DNA from: Gammaproteobacteria bacterium
Lineage (GTDB): Bacteria; Pseudomonadota; Gammaproteobacteria; Nevskiales; Nevskiaceae
Direction of reading: 5' to 3'
DNA: 64,000 bases
NCBI GenBank assembly: GCA_026398815.1
Contig: JAPLSA010000009.1
Coordinates: 29,857 to 93,856, forward strand
Part shown: positions 47,032-55,326 of the stretch, one piece after another
How positions within the stretch are numbered: position 1 is the stretch's first letter
Layout: each line of letters starts with the position of its first letter
The notes under the pieces: generated by a model
The model's database searches: none
What the model was told of the DNA's origin: nothing
Seen by the model: only the letters and a program-made list of their open reading frames with translations
Position numbers and translations under genes: made by a program

Positions 47032-47910
47032 ATGTCCGCTCAATCGACGGTCGACAACAAGACGCCGGTCGCTTCGGAAGCGGCGGCGGTGGCCATCCCG
47101 GTGACCGTCGCCCGCGCGGCGCCCAGCGCTCCGGCGAAGGCCAAGACACGCCAGCCGCTGACGGCGCTGCTGCGCAAGTGGCATCAGCGCATCGGGCTGA
47201 CGGCGGCGGTGTTCGTGCTGTGGCTCGGCGCCAGCGGCACCATCCTGAGCCGCAGCGACCAGCTCGGCTTCGATGCCATGCGGCTGAACTGGAACTGGCT
47301 CACCGCCTGGTACGGGCTCAATGCCGAACCGCCGCGCATGGGCTTCGAGGCGGCTGGCCACTGGATGGCGGCGACCAAGGAAAACACGCTGCTCGACGCC
47401 CGCGAGGTCGAGCCGCGCATCGCGCCGCCGATCGGCCTGGTGACGCTCCACGGCCCGACCGGCACACAGCTGGTGATCGGCACCGCCGACAGCCTGGTGA
47501 TCACCAGCCCGGACGGGGCCCGGGTCGACGAGCTGCGCGCGCCGATCCTGCCGGTGTCGTCGCTGCGGCGGATCGGGCGGACCACCGACGGCGGCATCGC
47601 CGTGCAGGATTTCGATGCCTACGAAAGCCGCGATGGCGGCATCAGCTGGACGCCGGTGCTGCCGCAGTCGGTCAGCTGGTCGCAGCCGAAGCCGCTGCCG
47701 AGCGAACAGCGCAAGGCGATCGAGCAGTTCGCCAGGCCGTCGGTGCTGGTCGAGCAGGTGCTGATCGATCTGCACAGCGGCCGGCTGTTCGGCCCGATCG
47801 GGGCCTGGATCATCACGCTGGTCGGCCTGCTGGCGCTGCTGCTGTCGATCAGCGGCGTGTGGTCTTGGTGGCGCATCAAGCAGAGCCGCAAGCGCGCGGC
47901 GCACGGCTGA
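47032..47910 (+). CDS. PepSY-type transmembrane protein
   Basis: A 292-residue inner-membrane protein with a 45-residue polar N-tail. It has a helix at about 50-72 (WHQRIGLTAAVFVLWLGASGTIL), a periplasmic domain, and a final helix at about 255-282 (IGAWIITLVGLLALLLSISGVWSWW). The KWHQRIG and DLHSGRLFGP motifs are typical of PepSY-TM proteins, which carry electrons across the membrane in flavinylated systems. It lies two bases after the FMN-binding gene and overlaps apbE by one base. Confidence 0.85.
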   Translation: MSAQSTVDNKTPVASEAAAVAIPVTVARAAPSAPAKAKTRQPLTALLRKWHQRIGLTAAVFVLWLGASGTILSRSDQLGFDAMRLNWNWLTAWYGLNAEPPRMGFEAAGHWMAATKENTLLDAREVEPRIAPPIGLVTLHGPTGTQLVIGTADSLVITSPDGARVDELRAPILPVSSLRRIGRTTDGGIAVQDFDAYESRDGGISWTPVLPQSVSWSQPKPLPSEQRKAIEQFARPSVLVEQVLIDLHSGRLFGPIGAWIITLVGLLALLLSISGVWSWWRIKQSRKRAAHG

Positions 47911-48965
47911 TGGCCACCATCCAAGGTCAAGCCGCGCCGTACCCGGCCCGACTCCCCACGCGCGTGCACGCCGTCAGCCACTTCCTGGCCCGCCAGACGA
48001 CCTACCGGCAGCGCTTCCTCGCGATGGGCACCGAGGTGCTGATGACGGTGGCCGCCGACCGCCGTTCGAAAGCGGCGGTGGAGCAGGCGATGAACACGGC
48101 GCGCCACCTGCTGATCGACTTCGGCCGCGAGGCCTGGGCCTGGGGCGGGGGTGCGCTGGCGCAGCTCAACCGGCAGCAGGCGGCGGGCCAGGTGGTGAGC
48201 ATCCCGCCGTCGCTGCACGGCCTGTTCGCCAAGGCCTGGGAGATCCACCGCAGCAGCGGCGGTCTGTTCGAGCCCCGGGTCGCGGCACTGGTGCGGCTCT
48301 GGGGCTTCGACGATCCGGCGCGGCTGCGCAGTGCGCCGCCCGATGCCGGCGAGATCGCCGCGCTGCGGGCAGCGCTGGCCGCGGCTCCGGATTACGACGG
48401 CGGCCTGCACTACGGCCCGGCGCCGCAGACCGGCTGGGACTTCGGCGCGCTCGGCAAGGGCTACATCGTCGACCGCGCGATCGACAGCCTGCGCGCCGCC
48501 GGCTTCGGCGATGTCTCCATCGATGCCGGTGGCCACGTCGCCACCCGCGGCACGCGCGACAACCGGCCGTGGCGCACCGGCCTGCGCGATCCGTTCGAGC
48601 AGGGCGAGCAGGCCTACGTGCTGGCCAGCCTGCAGCCTGGCGAGGCCTCGGTGGTCACCCATGGCGACGACCAGCGCGGCTTCGAATTCGAAGGCTGCCG
48701 CTATTCGCATCTGCTCGATCCGGCCAGCGGCTGGCCGGCGCAGGGCCTGCGGGCACTGACCGTGGTGCACGCCGACGGCGCGCTGGCCGATGCCGCCGGC
48801 GCTGCGCTGTTCGTCGCCGGCCGTCAGCGCTGGCCGGCGCTGGCCCGGCAGCTGGGGCTGAACCGGGTGCTGGCGCTGCATGCCGATGGCAGCGCCAGCG
48901 CCACCCGCACGCTGGCCCGCGAACTGTCGTGGAAGCGGTCGATCACGCTGAGCCTGGTCGACTGA
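47910..48965 (+). CDS. apbE: FAD:protein FMN transferase
   Basis: A 351-residue ApbE enzyme that transfers FMN from FAD to Ser/Thr of target proteins. AMGTEVLMTV opens the fold, DFGALGKGYIVDRAI and VSIDAGGHVATRG are core motifs, and SVVTHGDDQRGF plus YSHLLDPASG complete the active site. There is no clear signal peptide, unlike many ApbE proteins, so its compartment is uncertain. The obvious target is the SGAT motif of the FMN-binding protein in the same operon. ATG 47910 overlaps the PepSY gene stop. Confidence 0.93.
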   Translation: MATIQGQAAPYPARLPTRVHAVSHFLARQTTYRQRFLAMGTEVLMTVAADRRSKAAVEQAMNTARHLLIDFGREAWAWGGGALAQLNRQQAAGQVVSIPPSLHGLFAKAWEIHRSSGGLFEPRVAALVRLWGFDDPARLRSAPPDAGEIAALRAALAAAPDYDGGLHYGPAPQTGWDFGALGKGYIVDRAIDSLRAAGFGDVSIDAGGHVATRGTRDNRPWRTGLRDPFEQGEQAYVLASLQPGEASVVTHGDDQRGFEFEGCRYSHLLDPASGWPAQGLRALTVVHADGALADAAGAALFVAGRQRWPALARQLGLNRVLALHADGSASATRTLARELSWKRSITLSLVD

Positions 48966-48990
48966 GCCGGCCGCGGGCCGCCGCAGCGCG

Positions 48991-50043
48991 CTACTGCAGC
49001 ACCGGGTGGCGCACCGAGGTGGCCCGCAGGGCGGCGGCGCGGTGCAGGCCGAGGCGATAGCTGGACACCACGGTGTCCTCGACCGCGATCGCCGCCGGCA
49101 CCTGGCCGCAGCGCTGCATCTGCGCCAGGAACCAGCGGGCGTCGTCGTGATGCGGCGACGCACCGGCGCTGGCGCCGAACACGATCTGTGCGGCCAGCGG
49201 ATCGCTGGCGTCGTCGCGCAGCGCTTCACGCACGCAGTGCGCCGGCGCGTCGATCAGCCGGGCGTCGACGAGCATCTGGCTGGCGTCGAGCCGGTGGCCG
49301 GGCTGTTCCAGCCAGCGCCCGGCTTCGATCAGCGCGGCGACCAGGGCCAGATGCTGCTCGCGGTGGCCGGCGGCCCAGTGGCGCGTCACCGCCAGCACTT
49401 TCTCGGCGCAGCCGGGCCGGATCAGGTGGGTGGCCAGCAGACGCCGACCGGCGCCGGCCGCTTCCGCAGCGCTGCCCCAGGGCGCGCCGGCGCAGTAGCC
49501 GTCGATGTCGCCGGCGCGCAGCGCATCCAGCATGCGCGGCGGCGGCACGACGGCCAGCGTCACCTCGCGGTCCGGATCGATGCCGGCCGAGAGCAGCCAG
49601 GCGCGCAGCAGGTAGTGGTGGCTGGAAAACGGGAACACGTGGGCGAACACCCGCTTCGGCCGGCCGGCGGCGCGGTCGGCCGCCAGCAGCCGCTTCAACG
49701 CCGCGCCGGCCGCCGCCGGCAGTGGCGGCGGCTGATCGAGCTGCTCGAACAGCGCGGTCGACACGGTCAGCGCATTGCCGTTGCGCGACAGGGTCAGCGC
49801 GGTGTCGATCGGCACGCCGAGGCCGTCGGCGCCGAGATGCGCGGCCAGCGGCATCGGCGCCAGCAGCTGGGCGGCGTCGAGCAGGCCGGCCGCCAGCTTG
49901 TCGCGCAGGCTGGCCCAGGCGGTTTCGACCGACAGCCGCACGTCGAGCCCCTGGCCGGCGAAGAAGCCGCACTCGCGCGCCACGTACAGCGGCGCGGCAT
50001 CGGCCAGCGGCAGCAGGCCGAGACTCAGGCGCGGCCGGCTCAC
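48991..50043 (-). CDS. nasS: nitrate/nitrite sensor NasS (second pair)
   Basis: A 350-residue cytoplasmic member of the NrtA/CmpA/NasS family lacking a signal peptide. RLSLGLLPLADAAPLYVARECGFFAGQGLDV, LAPMPLAAHLGADGLG, VFAHVFPFSSHHYLLRAWL and DGYCAGAPWGS parallel the first copy closely. In NasST systems it holds NasT inactive until it binds nitrate or nitrite. Its start overlaps nasT by four bases. It converges on apbE with a 25-base gap. Confidence 0.87.
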   Translation of the reverse strand: MSRPRLSLGLLPLADAAPLYVARECGFFAGQGLDVRLSVETAWASLRDKLAAGLLDAAQLLAPMPLAAHLGADGLGVPIDTALTLSRNGNALTVSTALFEQLDQPPPLPAAAGAALKRLLAADRAAGRPKRVFAHVFPFSSHHYLLRAWLLSAGIDPDREVTLAVVPPPRMLDALRAGDIDGYCAGAPWGSAAEAAGAGRRLLATHLIRPGCAEKVLAVTRHWAAGHREQHLALVAALIEAGRWLEQPGHRLDASQMLVDARLIDAPAHCVREALRDDASDPLAAQIVFGASAGASPHHDDARWFLAQMQRCGQVPAAIAVEDTVVSSYRLGLHRAAALRATSVRHPVLQ

Positions 50044-50609
50044 AGCAGCTCGGCGGCGGCGATCAGCGACCGGGCGACGTCGCCGAGCCGGAGATTGCGG
50101 TCCATCGCCAGGTTGCGGAGCGCGGCGAAGGCGGCGTCCTCGTCCAGGCCCTTGCGCTTCATCAGCAGGCCCTTGGCGCGCTCGATGTCGCGGCGGTCGG
50201 CCAGCTTGAGGCGGGTGCTGTTGAGTTCCTCGCGCAGCGCCTGGTAGTCGCGGAAGCGGGCGATCGCCACTTCGATCACCGGCGCCAGCCGCGCCGGACT
50301 CATGCCGTCGACCACGTAGGCCGACACGCCGGCGGCGACCGCGCGGCGGATGGTGTCGGGATCGCTGGCCTTGGCGAACAGCACGATCGGCCGGGGCCGC
50401 TCGCGGCTGATCTGGCCGAGCGACTCCAGCGTGTCGCGGGACGGATTGTCGACATCGATCAGCACGATGTCCGGCTGCAGCCGGTCGACCGCAGCGGTCA
50501 GGTCGGCCGCCGGATCGAGCCGGCCGACGACCTGGTGGCCAGCGGTCCGCAGCGCATCGTCCAGCAAGGCCAGACGGCCGGCATCCTCGTCGACCAGCAC
50601 TACACGCAC
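50040..50609 (-). CDS. nasT: ANTAR antiterminator NasT (second pair)
   Basis: A 189-residue receiver-ANTAR protein. RVVLVDEDAGR and IVLIDVDNPSRDTLE form the receiver-like part, and DIERAKGLLMKRKGLDEDAAFAALRNLAMD the ANTAR RNA-binding helices. I chose GTG 50609, which has AGGAG eight bases upstream; the frame extends to a TTG at 50651. It should act on leaders of nitrate-assimilation genes and is nearly collinear with the copy at 42380. The order nasT-nasS is the same in both pairs, implying duplication. Confidence 0.9.
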   Translation of the reverse strand: MRVVLVDEDAGRLALLDDALRTAGHQVVGRLDPAADLTAAVDRLQPDIVLIDVDNPSRDTLESLGQISRERPRPIVLFAKASDPDTIRRAVAAGVSAYVVDGMSPARLAPVIEVAIARFRDYQALREELNSTRLKLADRRDIERAKGLLMKRKGLDEDAAFAALRNLAMDRNLRLGDVARSLIAAAELL

Positions 50610-50700
50610 CTTCTCCGCTCCTGTCTGTCTTGCCTGGGCAGGCACGAGCAAATTTCGCGCCGCCGCGTGGCGCTTTGGAGACGGAGGCGCTAGTCTTGAT

Positions 50701-50718
50701 TATTCAAAACCTATTCAA
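50701..50718. promoter_or_regulatory. 11-base direct repeats upstream of the MerR gene
   Basis: TATTCAA occurs at 50701-50707 and 50712-50718, exactly eleven bases apart, in an AT-rich patch between nasT and the MerR gene. CarA/CarH-type MerR regulators bind 11-bp direct repeats, so this is a plausible autoregulatory operator. Confidence 0.45.
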
Positions 50719-50735
50719 TAAGGATGACGTCGCCC

Positions 50736-51761
50736 ATGTCCGACCACCCGACGCCAACCCCCGCGCCCGGCCCGGCGCCCGTTTCGCCGGCAGCAGCCGA
50801 CAGCGGCCAGTACCGCATCGCGGCGGTATCGACGCTGACCGGCATTCCGGTGCCGACCATCCGCATCTGGGAATTCCGCTATCAGGCGGTGCAGCCGGCG
50901 CGCAGCAGCGGCAACAGCCGGCTGTACTCGCGCGCCGACGTCGACCGCCTTCTGCTGCTGAAGGCAGCGGTCGACGCCGGTTTCCAGATCGGCACCGTCG
51001 CCCAGCTTGGCGATGCCCAGCTGCGCGAGCGTGTGCAGGCGCTGCCGCAGCGGGCCGTGGCGCGGCCGGCCGGCCGCCAGCGGATGATCGTCATCGGCGA
51101 ACTGCTGGCTGCGCGGCTGGCGGCGGTGGCCGATCGCGAACAGCTGAGCATCGAGGCGGTGTTCGACGATCTCGACAGCCTGCCGGATCCCCTGCCGGAT
51201 GCCGATGGCCTGCTGGTCGAGCTGCCGACCCTGACGACCGCCGCCGTGCAGGCGCTGCGCCGCGTGCGCGCGGCGGTGCAGCCGCAGTTCACGGTGCTGC
51301 TGTACAGCTATGCGACGCGGCGGACGCTGGCGCAGCTGGATCAGGAAGGCGTGATCGCGCTCAGCGCGCCGGGCGATGCCCAGCACCTGCTGCAGGTCTG
51401 CCGGCTCGCCGCCGGTGCAGCGGACGATGGCCCCTCGCTGCTCGAACGCCTGCTGCGCGCACCGGCGCCCGCCCGCCGCTATGACCGCGCCTTTCTGCGC
51501 AGCCTGCGCGACATGCCGTCGCAGGTGCAGTGCGAATGCCCGAACCACCTCGCCGAACTGCTCGGCCGACTGGATGCCTTCGAGCAGTACAGCCTCGGCT
51601 GCGAAAGCCGCAACCAGGACGACGTGCTGGTCCACTCACGGCTGTACGCGGCCGCCGCGCAGTGCCGGGCGGTGCTGGAGCAGGTGCTCGGCGAGGTGCT
51701 GGCGCACGAGGGCGTGGCGCTGCCGCCGCTGCCGCCATCCGGCTTGCCGGCGGCGGGCTGA
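50736..51761 (+). CDS. MerR-family regulator with degenerate B12-binding-like domain and Cys/His motif
   Basis: A 341-residue regulator. The MerR helix-turn-helix (about 25-95) has YRIAAVSTLTGIPVPTIRIWEFRY and SRLYSRADVDRLLLLKAAVDAGF. Residues 110-225 look like a Rossmann-type B12-binding region (MIVIGELLAARLAAVADRE, FTVLLYSYAT), but the DxHxxG cobalamin motif is absent. The C-terminus has a conserved-looking QCECPNHLAELLGRL motif (about 265-280) and a later Cys in SLGCESRNQDD, possibly for metal, haem or an iron-sulfur cluster. ATG 50736 suits the AAGGA at 50720-50724; ATG 50724 is possible. Target genes are unknown. Confidence 0.8.
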   Translation: MSDHPTPTPAPGPAPVSPAAADSGQYRIAAVSTLTGIPVPTIRIWEFRYQAVQPARSSGNSRLYSRADVDRLLLLKAAVDAGFQIGTVAQLGDAQLRERVQALPQRAVARPAGRQRMIVIGELLAARLAAVADREQLSIEAVFDDLDSLPDPLPDADGLLVELPTLTTAAVQALRRVRAAVQPQFTVLLYSYATRRTLAQLDQEGVIALSAPGDAQHLLQVCRLAAGAADDGPSLLERLLRAPAPARRYDRAFLRSLRDMPSQVQCECPNHLAELLGRLDAFEQYSLGCESRNQDDVLVHSRLYAAAAQCRAVLEQVLGEVLAHEGVALPPLPPSGLPAAG

Positions 51762-51810
51762 AAGCGTTCCGGCCGGATCCCTGTGATCGCCGGCCCGGCC
51801 ATCCGGACAT

Positions 51811-51835
51811 AAAAAAGCCGGCGCGAGGCCGGCTT
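51811..51835 (-). terminator. intrinsic terminator, strongest on the minus strand
   Basis: AAGCCGGC (51815-51822) and GCCGGCTT (51828-51835) form an 8-bp stem with GCGAG loop. The A-run at 51811-51816 becomes a six-T tail on the minus strand. On the plus strand only two T follow, so it is a weaker end for the MerR gene. Confidence 0.75.
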
Positions 51836-51865
51836 GAAAGGTACGTCGGCTGCTGGGGAGCAACG
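51811..51865 (-). ncRNA. candidate small RNA with C-rich loop
   Basis: On the minus strand, TTGACA (complement of 51894-51899) and CAGGAT (51871-51876) are 17 bases apart, predicting a start near 51864. The transcript of about 54 bases would contain a TGCT-CCCC-AGCA hairpin and the terminator at 51811-51835. C-rich loops can pair with ribosome binding sites. There is no minus-strand gene upstream to need this terminator. Evidence is structural only. Confidence 0.4.
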
Positions 51866-52071
51866 TCGCAATCCTGAGTCGATCAGATGGTATTGTCAAT
51901 GTTTAGAGTAGTAAAAAGATAAACAAAGATTGATTTGTCTCGGCAAGTCTGCGAAGGTGCGTGCAGGTCGTCGCCGACGCCGGGAGACATGCCGCCGTGG
52001 CGCTGCCCGCTGGCCGGATCGTCGCCGTGACGCAGCCGCAGCCCCGCCACCCCACGCACAGGAGTGCCGCC

Positions 52072-52713
52072 ATGTTGCAAGCCATGCCGTCGTCATCGCC
52101 GGGTGTCGGAGAAGCCCTGTCGCGGTCGCGCTTCGACGAAGAGGCCGCGTTTCTCGACTACCTGCTCGACGATGTCTGGGACATCTTGGCCCAGGGCGTC
52201 CGGGTGCGATTCGCCGCTGCCCACACGCCGACCCTGGCCACCGTGCGGCGCGGCGTGCCCGCCGTGCGGACCGTGGTGCTGCGGGGCGTGTCGCGCAGCA
52301 ACGCGACGGTGTCCGTGCATGCCGATCGGCGCAGCGGCAAGGTGCAGGAGCTGAAGGTCCAGCCGGCCTGTTCGCTCCACATCTTCGATGCCGGCCGCCG
52401 CGTGCAGCTGCGCATCGAGGCGCAGGCGACAGTGCATGTCGACGACGCGCTGGCCGATCGCGAATGGACGCGCCTGCAGGATGAACACCGGGCCCAGCAG
52501 CGGCGGGCGCTGGCAGCCATCGCACCGACTGCCGCGCCGGACGTCGATCTCGACGACGTCGACGGATTGGCGGAAGCCGGACGGCGGGCCGATTTCGCGG
52601 CGATCGCGCTGCACGTGACCGCGATCGAGTGGCAGCAGGTCAGCTCGCGCGGCCCTCGTCGCGCCCGCTTCGAGATCGGCAAGCGGCCGCGCAGCTACTG
52701 GCTCGAGGCCTGA
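52072..52713 (+). CDS. pyridoxamine 5'-phosphate oxidase-like flavin split-barrel protein
   Basis: A 213-residue cytoplasmic protein resembling the PNPOx-like FMN-binding split barrel. VRRGVPAVRTVVLRGV, VSVHADRRSGKVQEL, ACSLHIFDAGRRVQLRIEAQATV and the C-terminal IEWQQVS...FEIGKRPRSYWLEA follow the strand order of that fold. Typical members reduce small substrates or bind flavin or haem; no substrate is evident. AGGAG precedes ATG 52072. It converges with cysS. Confidence 0.75.
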   Translation: MLQAMPSSSPGVGEALSRSRFDEEAAFLDYLLDDVWDILAQGVRVRFAAAHTPTLATVRRGVPAVRTVVLRGVSRSNATVSVHADRRSGKVQELKVQPACSLHIFDAGRRVQLRIEAQATVHVDDALADREWTRLQDEHRAQQRRALAAIAPTAAPDVDLDDVDGLAEAGRRADFAAIALHVTAIEWQQVSSRGPRRARFEIGKRPRSYWLEA

Positions 52714-52753
52714 ACGATCCGGATCTGAAGGGCCTCGTCGCCAGTCGGCCGAT

Positions 52754-54130
52754 TCAGAGCCGGCGCCAGCGCTGGCCGTCCTTGCTGTCCTCGATCAACA
52801 CGCCGCGTGCCTTCAGGCCGTCGCGGATGCGATCGGCCTCGGCATAGTTCTTCGCCGCCTTGGCGGCACTGCGGGCCGCCAGGGCGGCCTCGATCTCGGC
52901 GTCGTCCGGGCCATCGGTTGCGTCGCTGGCCGGCTGGCTGAACCAGTCCACAGGCGTTTTCTGCAGCAGGCCGAGCACGTTGCCGGCATCGCGGAGCCGG
53001 GCGACCAGCGTTGCCTTTTCGTCGGCATCGGTGGCCTTGTTGAGCTGGCGCGCCAGCTCGAACAGTTCGGCCAGTGCGGCGGGCGTGTTCAGGTCGTCCT
53101 CGAGTGCGGCGATGAACGACGCCGGCGCCGTGGCATCGCTGGGCGCGACGTCGCCGGCATCGCGCAGCGCGCCGTATAGGCGGTCGAGCTTGCGGCGGGC
53201 ATCGGCCAGCGCTTCGTCGTTCCAGTCCAGCGGCTGGCGGTAGTGGCCGGTCAGCAGCGCGAGGCGCACCGCTTCACCGGGCGCCGCTTTCAGGATTTCG
53301 CGGATCAGCTTCACGTTGCCGAGCGACTTCGACATCTTTTCGGCGTCCATGGTCAGGAAGCCGTTGTGCAGCCAGTAGCGCGCGAACACCTTGCCGTCAT
53401 GCGCGGCGGTCGACTGGGCGCGCTCGTTCTCGTGGTGCGGAAAGATCAGGTCGTGGCCGCCGCCGTGGATGTCGATGGTCTCGCCGAGCAGCGCTTCGGC
53501 CATCGCCGAGCACTCGATGTGCCAGCCCGGCCGGCCACGGCCCCACGGTGACGGCCAGCCCGGCTGCTCGTCGGTGGACGGCTTCCAGAGCACGAAATCG
53601 CCGGCATCCTGCTTGTACGGGGCGACCTCGACGCGGGCGCCGGCGATCAGTTCGCGGCGATCGCGCTTCGACAGTTCGCCGTAGCCGGCATAGCTCGTCA
53701 CGTTGAACAGCACATGGCCCTGCGCGGCATAGGCCGAGCCGTTGGCGATCAGCCGCTCGACCATCGAGATGATGTGCGCCAGATGCTCGGTGACCTTCGG
53801 CTCGTAGGTCGGCCGCAGCACGCCGAGCGCGTCGAGATCCTCGTGATAGATGTCGGTGTAGCGGCGCGTGATGACGCCGATCTCCACCCCTTCCTTGGCG
53901 GCCGCCGCGTTGATCTTGTCGTCGATGTCGGTGATGTTGCGGGTGTAGTCGACGCGTGGATAGCGCCGCCGCAGCACCCTTGCCAGCACATCGAACACCA
54001 CCGCCGGCCGGGCGTTGCCGATATGGGCGAAGGAATAGACGGTCGGCCCGCAGACATACATCGTCACCCGCTCGGGGTTCAGCGGAACGAAGGCTTCCTT
54101 GCGGCCGGACAGCGTGTTGTGCAGTTGCAT
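52754..54130 (-). CDS. cysS: cysteinyl-tRNA synthetase
   Basis: A 458-residue class I aminoacyl-tRNA synthetase charging tRNA-Cys. [16 protein letters not shown] contains zinc ligand Cys27 and the HIGH-type HIGN motif. [25 protein letters not shown] and the KMSKSLGN loop follow, and a helical anticodon domain ends the protein. The ATG at 54130 opens the conserved [12 protein letters not shown] start. It is divergent from the LysE-type exporter. Confidence 0.97.
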   Translation of the reverse strand: MQLHNTLSGRKEAFVPLNPERVTMYVCGPTVYSFAHIGNARPAVVFDVLARVLRRRYPRVDYTRNITDIDDKINAAAAKEGVEIGVITRRYTDIYHEDLDALGVLRPTYEPKVTEHLAHIISMVERLIANGSAYAAQGHVLFNVTSYAGYGELSKRDRRELIAGARVEVAPYKQDAGDFVLWKPSTDEQPGWPSPWGRGRPGWHIECSAMAEALLGETIDIHGGGHDLIFPHHENERAQSTAAHDGKVFARYWLHNGFLTMDAEKMSKSLGNVKLIREILKAAPGEAVRLALLTGHYRQPLDWNDEALADARRKLDRLYGALRDAGDVAPSDATAPASFIAALEDDLNTPAALAELFELARQLNKATDADEKATLVARLRDAGNVLGLLQKTPVDWFSQPASDATDGPDDAEIEAALAARSAAKAAKNYAEADRIRDGLKARGVLIEDSKDGQRWRRL

Positions 54131-54241
54131 GGTGGCTCGATGGGCGAAAAAGCCGGGGAAGGATAGCGGCGAGGCACGGGATGTGCAGTCGCCGGTAGCG
54201 CCCGGCGACAATGCCGCCCTGAACGCGTCTTTCGAAATCGC

Positions 54242-54895
54242 ATGACCCTCGACACTTGGCTGGCCTTCATGGTCGCCGCCTGGCTGATCTGCCTGTCGCC
54301 CGGCCCGGGCGTGCTGTCCTGCGTGACCGCCGGGCTGCAGCACGGCTTCCGCACGGCGCTGTGGAACATCGCCGGCCTGCAGGCCGGGGCCACGGTGACG
54401 CTGATCGTGGTCGGCGTCGGGCTGGGGGCGGCGCTGGCGGCGTCGCCACGCGCCTTCACTGCGATCAAGTGGTTCGGTGCCGGCTATCTGGTTTGGCTCG
54501 GCGTGCAGCAGTGGCGCTCGGCGCGGGCGCCGATCCGGGCCCCGGCGGCGGTGATCGAAGGCGTGCCGCCGCAGGTGGCGAATGCCCAGATCGCGTGGGC
54601 GCTGTTCCTGCGCGGCCTGATCGTCAATTCGACGAACCCGAAGGGCATCCTGTTCACGGCGTCAGTCCTGCCGCAGTTCATCGATCCGCAGGCGCCGCAG
54701 CTGCTCCAGTTCGCGATCGTCTGGATCACGATGCTGGTCGTCGATGTCTGCTGCATGAGCGGCTACACCGCGCTCGGCGTGCAGGCGCTGCGCTGGCTGC
54801 AGAACCCGGCAGTGGCGCGCGCCACCAACCGCGTGTTCGGTGCGCTGTTCGTGCTCGCCGGCCTCGGCCTCGCCGTGTTCCGGCACGCGCGCTGA
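54242..54895 (+). CDS. LysE/RhtB family amino-acid exporter
   Basis: A 217-residue inner-membrane protein with six hydrophobic segments. [24 protein letters not shown] is the family signature near the N-terminus, and [23 protein letters not shown] the conserved middle motif. Members export homoserine, threonine, lysine or related compounds. It stands alone between cysS and a two-way terminator. Confidence 0.92.
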   Translation: MTLDTWLAFMVAAWLICLSPGPGVLSCVTAGLQHGFRTALWNIAGLQAGATVTLIVVGVGLGAALAASPRAFTAIKWFGAGYLVWLGVQQWRSARAPIRAPAAVIEGVPPQVANAQIAWALFLRGLIVNSTNPKGILFTASVLPQFIDPQAPQLLQFAIVWITMLVVDVCCMSGYTALGVQALRWLQNPAVARATNRVFGALFVLAGLGLAVFRHAR

Positions 54896-54918
54896 GCGCT
54901 GCTTCGCCGCAAAAGAAA

Positions 54919-54942
54919 AAGGACCGCCGGGCGGCGGTCCTT
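54919..54942. terminator. bidirectional intrinsic terminator
   Basis: AAGGACCGCC (54919-54928) and GGCGGTCCTT (54933-54942) form a perfect 10-bp stem with a four-base loop. The A-rich run at 54911-54920 gives a strong T-tail on the minus strand. It ends both the LysE gene and the repeat-protein gene. Confidence 0.85.
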
Positions 54943-54999
54943 GTCCTATGGCGAGACGGGTGGCCGGCGCCGCGCGGCGCCAGGCCCCGGCTCAGGCCA

Positions 55000-55326
55000 T
55001 CATTCCTTGCGGTCGGCGCGGTTCTTCTGGCGTCGTTCCTGGCGTTCGGCGCGGTTGCCCTGACGTTCTTCCTGGCGCTCGTCGCGGTTGTCTTGGCGCT
55101 GCTCCTGCCGATCAGCCCGGTTGCCCTGACGGTCTTCCTGACGTTCGGCGCGGTTGCCCTGGCGCAGTTCCTGCCGGTCAGCCCGGTTTTCCTGACGTTC
55201 TTCCTGGCGCTCGGCCCGGTTTTCCTGGCGCTTGGCCTGCCGCTCGGTGGCGGTGTCGGCAGCGGCGGCAGTGGCGGTCAACGCCAGCACGGCGGCGGCG
55301 AGCGGGGCAAAGAAGTTCCGGTTCAT
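55000..55326 (-). CDS. exported Arg/Glu/Gln-rich 11-residue-repeat protein
   Basis: A 108-residue protein with signal peptide MNRNFFAPLAAAVLALTATAAA. The mature part is seven consecutive 11-residue units of pattern (E/D)RQExRQxNRA plus a partial eighth, from about residue 28 to the end. Such a highly charged hendecad repeat should form a long alpha helix or coiled coil. Coding on this strand is supported by the signal peptide, CGGAGA upstream and a terminator downstream. The function is unknown; similar low-complexity exported proteins are usually left as hypothetical. Confidence 0.8.
   Translation of the reverse strand: MNRNFFAPLAAAVLALTATAAAADTATERQAKRQENRAERQEERQENRADRQELRQGNRAERQEDRQGNRADRQEQRQDNRDERQEERQGNRAERQERRQKNRADRKE

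Larger units (their letters stand above)
51762..52071. other. 310-base gap with terminator and possible small RNA
   Basis: There is no protein gene. It holds the MerR-end hairpin (51811-51835), a possible minus-strand small RNA, and an AT-rich stretch (51890-51945) unlike its surroundings that probably includes promoters in both directions. A GGAG at 52061-52064 serves the next gene. Confidence 0.5.
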
